Positions 1 through 5,040 of a stretch of DNA of 5,590 nucleotides are shown here, in pieces. Numbering within the stretch: position 1 is the stretch's first letter; each line of letters starts with the position of its first letter. The translations under genes were made by a program, and so were the position numbers. The DNA is taken from positions 1 to 5,590 of the forward strand of contig JAGVNP010000065.1 in assembly GCA_020053185.1 (NCBI GenBank), read 5' to 3'. The stretch comes from Deltaproteobacteria bacterium (GTDB lineage: Bacteria; Desulfobacterota; Desulfomonilia; UBA1062). The notes below the pieces were generated by a model that was given only the letters and a program-made list of their open reading frames with translations, had not been told where the DNA came from and searched no databases.

Positions 1-75
1 CACCCTCACCCCTGGCCCAGACCGCAGTGCGGATCGCACCAGGGCAGGCCAGCCTCTCCCATCAAGGGAGAGGGG
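1..75 (-). repeat. Hairpin repeat (copy R1), inverted, with an internal palindromic insert
   Basis: Read on the - strand this is the same element seen at 1067-1100 and 3620-3653. It has a perfect 8-bp stem CCTCTCCC/GGGAGAGG (53-60 with 66-73, loop ATCAA on the + strand) and a GAGGGTG tail (CACCCTC at 1-7). In the other copies the stem and tail are about 5 nt apart. Here about 40 bp (roughly 12-52) lie between them, and that insert is itself palindromic: CTGGCC at 12-17 pairs with GGCCAG at 47-52, and CCGCA at 22-26 pairs with TGCGG at 28-32. The left boundary is unknown because the window starts here. No gene is visible in 1-155. Confidence 0.8.
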
Positions 76-95
76 ATATTTAAGACTTCTTACGG

Positions 96-110
96 ACCAT
101 CAAGGATGGT
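96..110. repeat. Short perfect inverted repeat upstream of rsmI
   Basis: ACCATC (96-101), a 3-nt spacer AAG, then GATGGT (105-110) form a perfect 6-bp inverted repeat 45 nt before the preferred rsmI start. It is not followed by a T-run, so it is not a convincing terminator. The AT-rich stretch just after it (110-121) could be a promoter -10 region, but I see no good -35 at the right spacing. The function is unknown, and such a short repeat could arise by chance. Confidence 0.4.
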
Positions 111-155
111 ATATAGCATAAATCACGAGGAATGAAAAAGAAGAAAAGGGAGCTT

Positions 156-980
156 ATGGGTAAGGCAAAAATATACTTAATTCCTACACCAATAGGGAAT
201 CTGAGAGATATTACCTTGAGGGCATTGGATGTTTTGCAAATGGTAGATGTGATTGTATGTGAGGACACAAGGCATACGCTCAAGCTTTTAAGGCATTTTG
301 GGATCAAAAAACCACTCATATCATCCGAGCGATTCAGTGAAGCAAAAAGAACAGAAGATGTGTTCGGTCTTCTTGATGAAGGAAAAGTGGTTGCAATTGT
401 AACCGATGCAGGCACCCCAGGGGTGAGCGATCCTGGGTCCAGGCTTATCTCTGCTGCCCACGAGCGGGGGGTTTTGGTCGAAGCCTTGCCAGGGCCATGT
501 GCTCTTACCACTGCATTATCAGGATCTGGTTTTGATGGATCGTTCAGGTTTGTTGGCTTTTTCCCAAGAGAGAGAACTCTGGCCCAGAAAGAAGTTGCGC
601 GAATGGCTGTATCTGAAGAAATCACAATTTTCTATGAATCTCCTAGACGCATAATGAAGACGCTTGAATGCATGAAAGAGTTTTTGGGAGACAGGAAGGT
701 GTGTATTGCACGGGAACTCTCCAAGACTTTTGAAGAATATTTGATAGGAACCCCTTTAGATCTTATTGACAAACTGGAACAGCATCTAAAAATCGGCGAA
801 GTTACAGTGCTTGTGGAAGGACTTAAAAAAGAAATAACACTTGATATGTCCATAATCGAGAAAAGGGCAAAGGTGCTGCTTAAAGACGGATATTCAAAAA
901 AGGATATTTTAGATATCTTGGTGAAAGAGACAGGGGAGGCTAGGAATAAGATCTATAAGATGTTGATTGAGATTGGTTGA
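156..980 (+). CDS. rsmI: 16S rRNA (cytidine(1402)-2'-O)-methyltransferase RsmI
   Basis: A 274-aa protein of the tetrapyrrole-methylase-fold family. RsmI uses S-adenosylmethionine to methylate the 2'-OH of C1402 in the decoding centre of 16S rRNA, in the cytoplasm. Family motifs are intact: PTPIGNLRDIT (residues 10-20), CEDTRHTLKLL (35-45), the SAM-site loop TDAGTPGVSDPG (83-94), LPGPCA (111-116; the usual form is LPGPSA), FYESPRRI (159-166), ARELSKTFEE (185-194) and GEVTVLVEG (214-222). A small helical C-terminal domain follows (about 233-274). The length is normal for the family. An upstream in-frame ATG at 132 would add MKKKKREL, but the only purine-rich site there (GAGG, 127-130) is 1 nt from that ATG, too close to work. 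The ATG at 156 has AGGGAG (147-152) before it and puts the conserved PTPIGNL at the expected distance. It is convergent with lon. Identification is secure; the start is less so. Confidence 0.96.
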   Translation: MGKAKIYLIPTPIGNLRDITLRALDVLQMVDVIVCEDTRHTLKLLRHFGIKKPLISSERFSEAKRTEDVFGLLDEGKVVAIVTDAGTPGVSDPGSRLISAAHERGVLVEALPGPCALTTALSGSGFDGSFRFVGFFPRERTLAQKEVARMAVSEEITIFYESPRRIMKTLECMKEFLGDRKVCIARELSKTFEEYLIGTPLDLIDKLEQHLKIGEVTVLVEGLKKEITLDMSIIEKRAKVLLKDGYSKKDILDILVKETGEARNKIYKMLIEIG

Positions 981-1002
981 GGGGCAAAGGCATAAAAAGG
1001 CA
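981..1002 (+). repeat. GGCA-type short tandem array directly after the rsmI stop
   Basis: Immediately after the rsmI TGA (978-980) come three degenerate GGCA-centred units (GGCAAAG, GGCATAA, AGGCAG). They resemble the arrays that follow the lon and apgM stop codons when each is read on its own coding strand. Unit spacing is irregular, about 7-9 nt. The match is visible, but the short length makes it weak on its own. Confidence 0.5.
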
Positions 1003-1037
1003 GTGACAAGTAACGAGTGACGAGTAACTAGTGAAAA
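1003..1037 (+). repeat. Heptamer tandem array, consensus GTRACNA (5 units)
   Basis: Five back-to-back 7-nt units start at 1003, 1010, 1017, 1024 and 1031. They are GTGACAA, GTAACGA, GTGACGA, GTAACTA and the diverged GTGAAAA. The exact 7-nt period with third-position R alternation makes this a degenerate microsatellite-like array rather than chance. It is followed at 1040-1052 by TTGAAAGCTCAAA, a 13-mer found again at 3475-3487. Confidence 0.75.
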
Positions 1038-1039
1038 GT

Positions 1040-1052
1040 TTGAAAGCTCAAA
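1040..1052 (+). repeat. 13-bp dispersed direct repeat (copy 1)
   Basis: TTGAAAGCTCAAA occurs here and again, identical and in the same orientation, at 3475-3487. In both spacers it lies between a GGCA-type array and the CCTCTCCC hairpin. The core GAAAGCTC/GAGCTTTC is partly palindromic. Confidence 0.6.
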
Positions 1053-1066
1053 GGTGAAAATTGACC

Positions 1067-1141
1067 CCTCTCCCTTGACGGGAGAGGCAGGATGAGGGTG
1101 TTTATCCCCCTCCCTTTCATCCCTTCCCGCCAGGGGAGGGA
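1067..1141 (+). repeat. Two-hairpin intergenic repeat (copy R2)
   Basis: Hairpin A is a perfect 8-bp stem CCTCTCCC (1067-1074)/GGGAGAGG (1080-1087) with loop TTGAC, followed by the tail GATGAGGGTG (1091-1100). After a short T-rich link and CCCCCTCCC comes hairpin B, CCCTTCCC (1121-1128)/GGGGAGGG (1133-1140), which holds 8 pairs including one T-G wobble. The same A-tail-B order occurs at 3620-3710. It sits between the convergent rsmI and lon genes, so it could help separate or end their transcripts, but no T-tract directly follows either stem and it is not a classical terminator. The type resembles REP/MITE-like dispersed repeats. Confidence 0.85.
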
Positions 1142-1194
1142 GAAATCGCATCACTCTGCCAAAGGCGGATTACAGTTTACGTACATTTTTATCC

Positions 1195-1212
1195 TTTGTG
1201 CCTCTGTGCCTT
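1195..1212 (-). repeat. GGCACAGA-type octamer array directly after the lon stop
   Basis: On the + strand the units are TTTGTGCC (1195-1202) and TCTGTGCC (1203-1210). Read on the lon strand, the TAA stop (1215-1213) is followed after two A residues by GGCACAGA then GGCACAAA. A 13-bp core, GGCACAGAGGCAC, is exactly shared in inverted orientation with 3434-3446 on the other side of lon. The rest of 1142-1194 holds nothing I recognise apart from a minor GCC-AAA-GGC inverted repeat near 1158. Confidence 0.7.
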
Positions 1213-3375
1213 TTATAAAGAATTATACGAAAATCCAGCATCAGTGATATTTCTGAAGAGAAATGGAAGCACATCTGAAACCTTGTCTGCATAGATAATT
1301 TCTATGTTGAGAGGATTATCTTTGAGGAGTTTTTCGCAATCCGGCTCATTTTTTTCCGGTATAACAATGTAAGATATGCCAGCCCTGATCCCGGCAAGGA
1401 TTTTTTCCTTGATGCCGCCTACAGGCAGTATGCGTCCTGAAAGAGTCACTTCTCCGGTAATTGCAGTATCCTTCCTTAAAGGCATTTTTTTGAATAATGA
1501 GGTAAGCGCTGAAAGCATGGCTAGTCCTCCAGATGGCCCGTCTTTTGAGATGGCACCTGCAGGCACATGGAGATGGATATCTATCTTTGAAAAATCAATA
1601 TCTTCGATCCCAAGCTCTTGTGTGTGGCCTTTTACAAACCCAAGCGCGATTCTTGCAGATTCCTGCATGATATTTCCCATATTCCCTGTAAGCTCCAGCT
1701 TACCGCTCCCTGGAACAGAAGTTGTCTCGATAATCAGGATATCCCCTCCTGCCGGAGTCCATGCAAGGCCTGTGGAGATTCCAATGCTGTCGTGCTCAAG
1801 GGCAAGCTGCCTGTGTCTTGGTGCAGGTCCTAGATATTCATGAACAGTATCCTTCGTGATGTATTCTGGAATTTCTTTGTCTGATGCCTTTTTTCTGGCA
1901 AGCTTTCGGTATATTGCCTCGATCTTTCTTTCCAGCTCTCTTACCCCGGCTTCCATTGTGTATTCCCTGATGAGAAATTCCAAAGCATCTTCCTGAAATA
2001 TCAAAGTATCTTTAGAGAGTCCTACAGCCTTTGCTTTTTTGTTAACAAGGTAGAGTTTTGCGATATTTATTTTTTCACTGTCTGTGTAGCCTGGGATCTC
2101 AATTATTTCCATCCTGTCGAGCAGAGTGAGAGGTATGGTCTCTGTAGTATTAGCAGTGCCGATAAACATCACGTTTGACAGATCAAACGGAATGTCTAGA
2201 TAATTGTCTTTGAAAGAGAAATTTTGTTCGGGATCAAGCACTTCAAGTAGGGCTGATGACGGATCTCCCCTGAAATCTTTTCCGAGTTTATCTATCTCAT
2301 CAAGAATGAAAACAGGATTTTTTGTCTTGCTCCGCTGGATTTCTTTGATGATTCTTCCAGGCATTGCACCGATATAGGTGCGTCTGTGTCCACGTATTTC
2401 TGCCTCGTCCCTGATCCCGCCCAGGGAAACCCGGATATATTTTCTGGCCATTGCTGATGCAATGCTCTTGCCCAGAGATGTCTTTCCCACGCCAGGTGGC
2501 CCGCAGAAGCACAGGATGGAGCCTTTTGATGAGGGATTAAGCTTTTTGACAGCGAGAAACTCGAGTATCCTATCTTTCACTTCTTTAAGATTAAAATGGT
2601 CTTCATCAAGTATCTTCTGTGCCTTTTCAATGTCGAGATCATCCTGGGTAGAGGAGTTCCACGGCATATCCAGGGTAAATTCTATATAACTTCTGCTAAC
2701 AGAATATTCCGGCGAAGATGGGTGAATGTATTTGAGTTTGTCCATCTCTTTATTAAGCGTTATCCTTGCTTCATCTGAGAGTTGGGCTTTCTCTATTTTT
2801 TCCTCAAGATTTTTAATATCTTCCAGAAAGGGGTTTACCACGCCTTTTGCAGCAGTCTGCGTGCGGCCTTTCTGGTTTTGTTTATTGAGATAACCGAATA
2901 TGAGTTTTATTCTTGAGATGCTGTCCGGGGTATTTAAGAGTTTCAACTTTTCGCTATAATCGAGATTCAAGTACTGAGCAACAGTGTCTGCAAATTGGCC
3001 AGGCTCCTTTACCCTGGTAATATCAGGTGCATTGGGAAGGATCAATCTCACAAGGGCTTTTACGCCTTGAATCAGACCGTCATTTATGAAATTTCTTTCG
3101 TATAATTCCTGGATATCATCCTGTTCAATAAACCCTTCAATCTCATCCAAAACTTCTTTTGTCCTGATGCGGCAGATTCCTTCCAAAATGGCGTGAGGGC
3201 CTGAGATGGCTTTGATCGTGCATCGTATGCCAATGTCATCGACGCTTATTGGCTTATGGAAGAAGACTGCCACCTCAGACAGCTGCGACATAGTGATCAT
3301 CTTGTATTTATCTGTTTTGACACTGAACTTGTGTAAGGGGAGGTATATATTGTCTTCTATGATTATGGTGTACAT
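1213..3375 (-). CDS. lon: LonA-family ATP-dependent serine protease (endopeptidase La), short N-terminus
   Basis: A 720-aa cytoplasmic AAA+ protease that unfolds and degrades damaged and some regulatory proteins as a hexamer. Domain order: a divergent LON N-terminal substrate-binding domain (about 1-165), a helical linker (about 180-250), the AAA+ module (about 255-515) and the protease domain (about 525-710). Visible motifs are Walker A GPPGVGKTS (292-300), Walker B VFILDEID (355-362), sensor-1 region FIGTANT (N409), LLDRME (R421), GVREL (R479), catalytic Ser615 in KDGPSGG and catalytic Lys658 in GGIKEK. The Ser-Lys spacing of 43 matches what I recall for E. coli Lon (S679/K722). The Walker lysine and the serine both lie 64 residues earlier than in the E. 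coli protein, so the whole length deficit is N-terminal. The frame cannot extend upstream because a TAA lies two codons before the ATG. That ATG has GAGG 8 nt upstream and a good promoter. The gene lies downstream of apgM on the same strand but 417 bp away, so it is probably transcribed separately. Confidence 0.96.
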   Translation of the reverse strand: MYTIIIEDNIYLPLHKFSVKTDKYKMITMSQLSEVAVFFHKPISVDDIGIRCTIKAISGPHAILEGICRIRTKEVLDEIEGFIEQDDIQELYERNFINDGLIQGVKALVRLILPNAPDITRVKEPGQFADTVAQYLNLDYSEKLKLLNTPDSISRIKLIFGYLNKQNQKGRTQTAAKGVVNPFLEDIKNLEEKIEKAQLSDEARITLNKEMDKLKYIHPSSPEYSVSRSYIEFTLDMPWNSSTQDDLDIEKAQKILDEDHFNLKEVKDRILEFLAVKKLNPSSKGSILCFCGPPGVGKTSLGKSIASAMARKYIRVSLGGIRDEAEIRGHRRTYIGAMPGRIIKEIQRSKTKNPVFILDEIDKLGKDFRGDPSSALLEVLDPEQNFSFKDNYLDIPFDLSNVMFIGTANTTETIPLTLLDRMEIIEIPGYTDSEKINIAKLYLVNKKAKAVGLSKDTLIFQEDALEFLIREYTMEAGVRELERKIEAIYRKLARKKASDKEIPEYITKDTVHEYLGPAPRHRQLALEHDSIGISTGLAWTPAGGDILIIETTSVPGSGKLELTGNMGNIMQESARIALGFVKGHTQELGIEDIDFSKIDIHLHVPAGAISKDGPSGGLAMLSALTSLFKKMPLRKDTAITGEVTLSGRILPVGGIKEKILAGIRAGISYIVIPEKNEPDCEKLLKDNPLNIEIIYADKVSDVLPFLFRNITDAGFSYNSL

Positions 3376-3383
3376 ATCTTATG

Positions 3384-3387
3384 CCTC
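3384..3387 (-). promoter_or_regulatory. Ribosome binding site of lon
   Basis: GAGG on the - strand, within GTGAGG (3389-3384), lies 8 nt before the ATG whose first base is 3375. Together with the in-frame TAA at 3381-3379 it fixes the lon start and shows that the short N-terminus is not an annotation error. Confidence 0.75.
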
Positions 3388-3399
3388 ACTATTGGGCTG

Positions 3400-3428
3400 A
3401 TTATACACATTTGATTGAATGAAAACAA
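3400..3428 (-). promoter_or_regulatory. Probable sigma-70-type promoter of lon
   Basis: On the - strand a perfect -10 TATAAT (3405-3400) is preceded after exactly 17 bp by TTGTTT (3428-3423), a partial match to the TTGACA -35. Transcription would start near 3393, giving a leader of about 18 nt that contains the RBS. I see no heat-shock sigma-32 type boxes or CIRCE inverted repeat, so heat control is not evident from the sequence. Confidence 0.6.
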
Positions 3429-3433
3429 GATAG

Positions 3434-3465
3434 GGCACAGAGGCACTAAGGGACAAAGATAAAAG
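3434..3465 (+). repeat. GGCACAGA-type octamer array upstream of the lon promoter
   Basis: Four units of 8 nt start at 3434, 3442, 3450 and 3458: GGCACAGA, GGCACTAA, GGGACAAA and GATAAAAG. The first 13 bases match, inverted, the array after the lon stop (1198-1210), so lon and its promoter are bracketed by inverted copies of this array. It lies 5 bp beyond the putative -35 box. Confidence 0.7.
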
Positions 3466-3474
3466 ATCTGAATG

Positions 3475-3487
3475 TTGAAAGCTCAAA
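3475..3487 (+). repeat. 13-bp dispersed direct repeat (copy 2)
   Basis: TTGAAAGCTCAAA, identical and in the same orientation as 1040-1052. It is followed by a looser stretch with a 7-nt period (AAGGCCC, AGGGTAC, AAGGTGT, AAGGCAA; 3500-3527). Confidence 0.55.
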
Positions 3488-3569
3488 AATGAATGGTTTA
3501 AGGCCCAGGGTACAAGGTGTAAGGCAAGGATTACAAAGATATGAGGATAACACATGGTCTTTCAATATA

Positions 3570-3618
3570 GAACGTTGAACATTGAACAGTAAAAAGAACG
3601 AATTTCGAATAACGAATC
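3570..3618 (+). repeat. Two adjacent heptamer arrays, GAACRTT and ACGAATN
   Basis: Three 7-nt units start at 3570, 3577 and 3584 (GAACGTT, GAACATT, GAACAGT). After a 7-nt A-rich gap (3591-3597), three more start at 3598, 3605 and 3612 (ACGAATT, TCGAATA, ACGAATC). The period is the same as in the array at 1003-1037 but the unit sequence differs. The second array ends two bases before hairpin A of copy R3. Confidence 0.7.
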
Positions 3619-3619
3619 T

Positions 3620-3711
3620 CCTCTCCCTTGATGGGAGAGGTTGGGTGAGGGTGATTCTTTTTTATCTTTATTATCCCCCTCCCTCTTACTCCCTCCCACC
3701 AAGGGAGGGAT
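3620..3711 (+). repeat. Two-hairpin intergenic repeat (copy R3)
   Basis: Hairpin A is a perfect stem CCTCTCCC (3620-3627)/GGGAGAGG (3633-3640) with loop TTGAT, then the tail TTGGGTGAGGGTG (3641-3653). A T-rich linker is followed by CCCCCTCCC and hairpin B, TCCCTCCC (3690-3697)/GGGAGGGA (3703-3710), loop ACCAA. It has the same orientation and order as 1067-1141, with a longer A-B linker. Hairpin B differs in sequence from R2, but both versions stay paired (one pair becomes a T-G wobble in R2), which hints that the fold matters. Confidence 0.85.
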
Positions 3712-3762
3712 ATTGGGTTTTTGCCACACAATAAGGTCTCGATAAGTATTTATTTCTCTACT

Positions 3763-3792
3763 CTGTGCCTTATGCCTTTGTGCCTTAATGCC
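3763..3792 (-). repeat. GGCA/TGCC array directly after the apgM stop
   Basis: On the + strand the units are CTGTGCC (3763), TTATGCC (3770), TTTGTGCC (3777) and TTAATGCC (3785-3792), a 7-8 nt period. Read on the apgM strand, the TAA stop (3795-3793) is followed with no gap by GGCATTAA, GGCACAAA, GGCATAA and GGCACAG. Confidence 0.7.
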
Positions 3793-4989
3793 TTACTTCT
3801 CTAGCAATCTCGCCAATATCGTGTGCCCCTCTTCAATAAAAACTCCGGTACTTGCAGCCTGTTTTTCCGAGAAACCCCGGGGATTATTTTTTTGCTTTGT
3901 GCTGTCATAGATTACGAACGGTATAGGATCGCTCGAATGCGTTCTGATTGCTATAGGTGTGGGATGGTCTGGCATAATAAGCATTCTAAACGCAATCCCT
4001 TTTGACTCAAGACCTTTAAGGATTGTTCCTACTACAAGAAGGTCAAAACTTTCTATTGCGGCAATCTTTTCTTTCAAAAGGCCAGCATGTCCAGCCTCGT
4101 CAGGTGCTTCCACATGCACATAGACAAGATCCACCCTGGAAAGCGCATCAAGTGCAGCCTCTCCTTTTCCCACATAGTTGGTATCAATCCATCCTGTGGC
4201 ACCAGGCACATTGATGATCTCCATGCCCCGTAACATGCCGAGACCTTTCATGAGATCAACTGCTGATATCATTGCTCCGGTAATCCCATACTCATCTTTT
4301 AATGTAGGGACTGAACAGGCCTTACCCTGTCCCCAAGGCCATATGGCTGTCGCCTCTTTCTTTCCCTGGCTTCTGCGCTTTAAGTTTATTGGATGATCTT
4401 TAAGAATAGAAAGGGATCTCTCGATCAGTTTTTTTAATAAGTCATTTTCCGGAAGGTATTTTTGTGCATATTCGCCAAGAATGTCGTGAGGAGGCGTGGT
4501 CTTGATGCCTGGATTTTCAAAGCCTCTTATCACCATAAGATGTCTGTATTCTATGCCAGGATATACCCGCACCGATGGGATATCTTTAAGCCCTTCACCC
4601 AGAGCTTTTATAAGCTCCCTTGCTTCTTGGGTCGTGATATGGTCTGAACAGTAGTCTTCCATGACAAGCCCGTGGCTTTTCGATGATAGGGTCACGAGAT
4701 TTATGCGAAACGCCACATCATCTTTTTCAAGATCCACGCCGATGCTTTTTGCTTCAATTGGTGCTCTTCCTGTGTAGTATTTAACCGGATCAAGGCCCAG
4801 GATTGCCATGTTTGCGATCTCGCTTCCAGGATGAAAGCCGGGTTTTACTGTGCGTGCTAGCCCCAGTTCGCCTTTGGATGCAAGGGTATCCATACAGGGA
4901 ATGTTTGCCGCCTCTAAAGGGGTTTTTCCGCCAAGTTCTTTAACAGGCGTATCTGCCATTCCATCGCCCACGAGAATTACATATTTCAA
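3793..4989 (-). CDS. apgM: ApgM-family phosphotransferase: cofactor-independent phosphoglycerate mutase or, by context, homoserine kinase
   Basis: A 398-aa alkaline-phosphatase-superfamily metalloenzyme of the archaeal-type phosphoglycerate mutase family (COG3635). Visible features, numbered from the TTG start: metal-binding D9 in VGDGMAD, nucleophile region GSEIANMAILGLDP with S56, TGRAPIEA (73-80), the metal-site stretch EAPDEAGHAG with D297 and H301, PDH (D341, H342) and H351. The family's proven reaction is 3-phosphoglycerate to 2-phosphoglycerate. However, members encoded beside homoserine dehydrogenase form a subfamily proposed to be homoserine kinase (the TIGR02535-type model, from memory), and hom lies directly upstream here. 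I favour the kinase role but the sequence alone does not decide it. The frame opens at a GTG (5025), but a near-perfect AAGGAGG lies inside that extension, 7 nt before TTG 4989, and the resulting MKYVILVGDGMAD is the family's normal beginning. The spacer to hom (254 bp) is occupied by a large repeat, so co-transcription is plausible but unproven. Confidence 0.92.
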   Translation of the reverse strand: MKYVILVGDGMADTPVKELGGKTPLEAANIPCMDTLASKGELGLARTVKPGFHPGSEIANMAILGLDPVKYYTGRAPIEAKSIGVDLEKDDVAFRINLVTLSSKSHGLVMEDYCSDHITTQEARELIKALGEGLKDIPSVRVYPGIEYRHLMVIRGFENPGIKTTPPHDILGEYAQKYLPENDLLKKLIERSLSILKDHPINLKRRSQGKKEATAIWPWGQGKACSVPTLKDEYGITGAMISAVDLMKGLGMLRGMEIINVPGATGWIDTNYVGKGEAALDALSRVDLVYVHVEAPDEAGHAGLLKEKIAAIESFDLLVVGTILKGLESKGIAFRMLIMPDHPTPIAIRTHSSDPIPFVIYDSTKQKNNPRGFSEKQAASTGVFIEEGHTILARLLEK

Positions 4990-4996
4990 AATTAGT

Positions 4997-5003
4997 CCTC
5001 CTT
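4997..5003 (-). promoter_or_regulatory. Strong ribosome binding site selecting the TTG start of apgM
   Basis: AAGGAGG on the - strand (5003-4997) ends 7 nt before the TTG at 4989-4987. The alternative GTG at 5025 has no such site. A strong site may compensate for the weak TTG start codon. Confidence 0.85.
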
Positions 5004-5040
5004 GTTTCTGCTGACACAAACGCACTTAATACCATTACTT

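Larger units (their letters stand above)
3376..3792. other. 417-bp non-coding spacer between apgM and lon, mosaic of repeats
   Basis: No credible gene lies here. From the lon side it holds the lon RBS and promoter (3384-3428), a GGCA-type octamer array (3434-3465), the 13-mer TTGAAAGCTCAAA (3475-3487), a loose 7-nt-period AAGG array (3500-3534), two clear heptamer arrays (3570-3590 and 3598-3618), the two-hairpin repeat (3620-3710) and a TGCC-type array ending at the apgM stop (3763-3792). The 66-codon - strand frame covering 3531-3731 is made almost entirely of these repeats and is not a gene. Confidence 0.8.

Noticed and set aside
132..155. Upstream ATG for rsmI adding MKKKKREL
   Set aside because: Its only purine-rich site is 1 nt from the ATG, and the downstream ATG at 156 has a better-placed site and the family-typical N-terminus. 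It is not fully excluded.
1067..1140. Rho-independent bidirectional terminator for convergent rsmI and lon
   Set aside because: The stems are good but no T-run directly follows either stem on either strand. It is better described as a dispersed repeat that may affect transcript ends.
909..1154. 81-codon open frame on the - strand in the rsmI-lon spacer
   Set aside because: It is built from the two-hairpin repeat and the heptamer array and overlaps the end of rsmI. Its HPHPASPVKGEG-type peptide is what this repeat gives in any genome, and there is no RBS or domain.
1003..3618. CRISPR array
   Set aside because: The repeats are 7-8 nt with no unique spacers between them, and there are no cas genes. 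They do not fit CRISPR repeat or spacer lengths.
3531..3731. 66-codon open frame on the - strand in the apgM-lon spacer
   Set aside because: Its translation (HPHPTSPIKGEE and similar) comes from repeat R3, matching the spurious frame over R2. It has no independent support.
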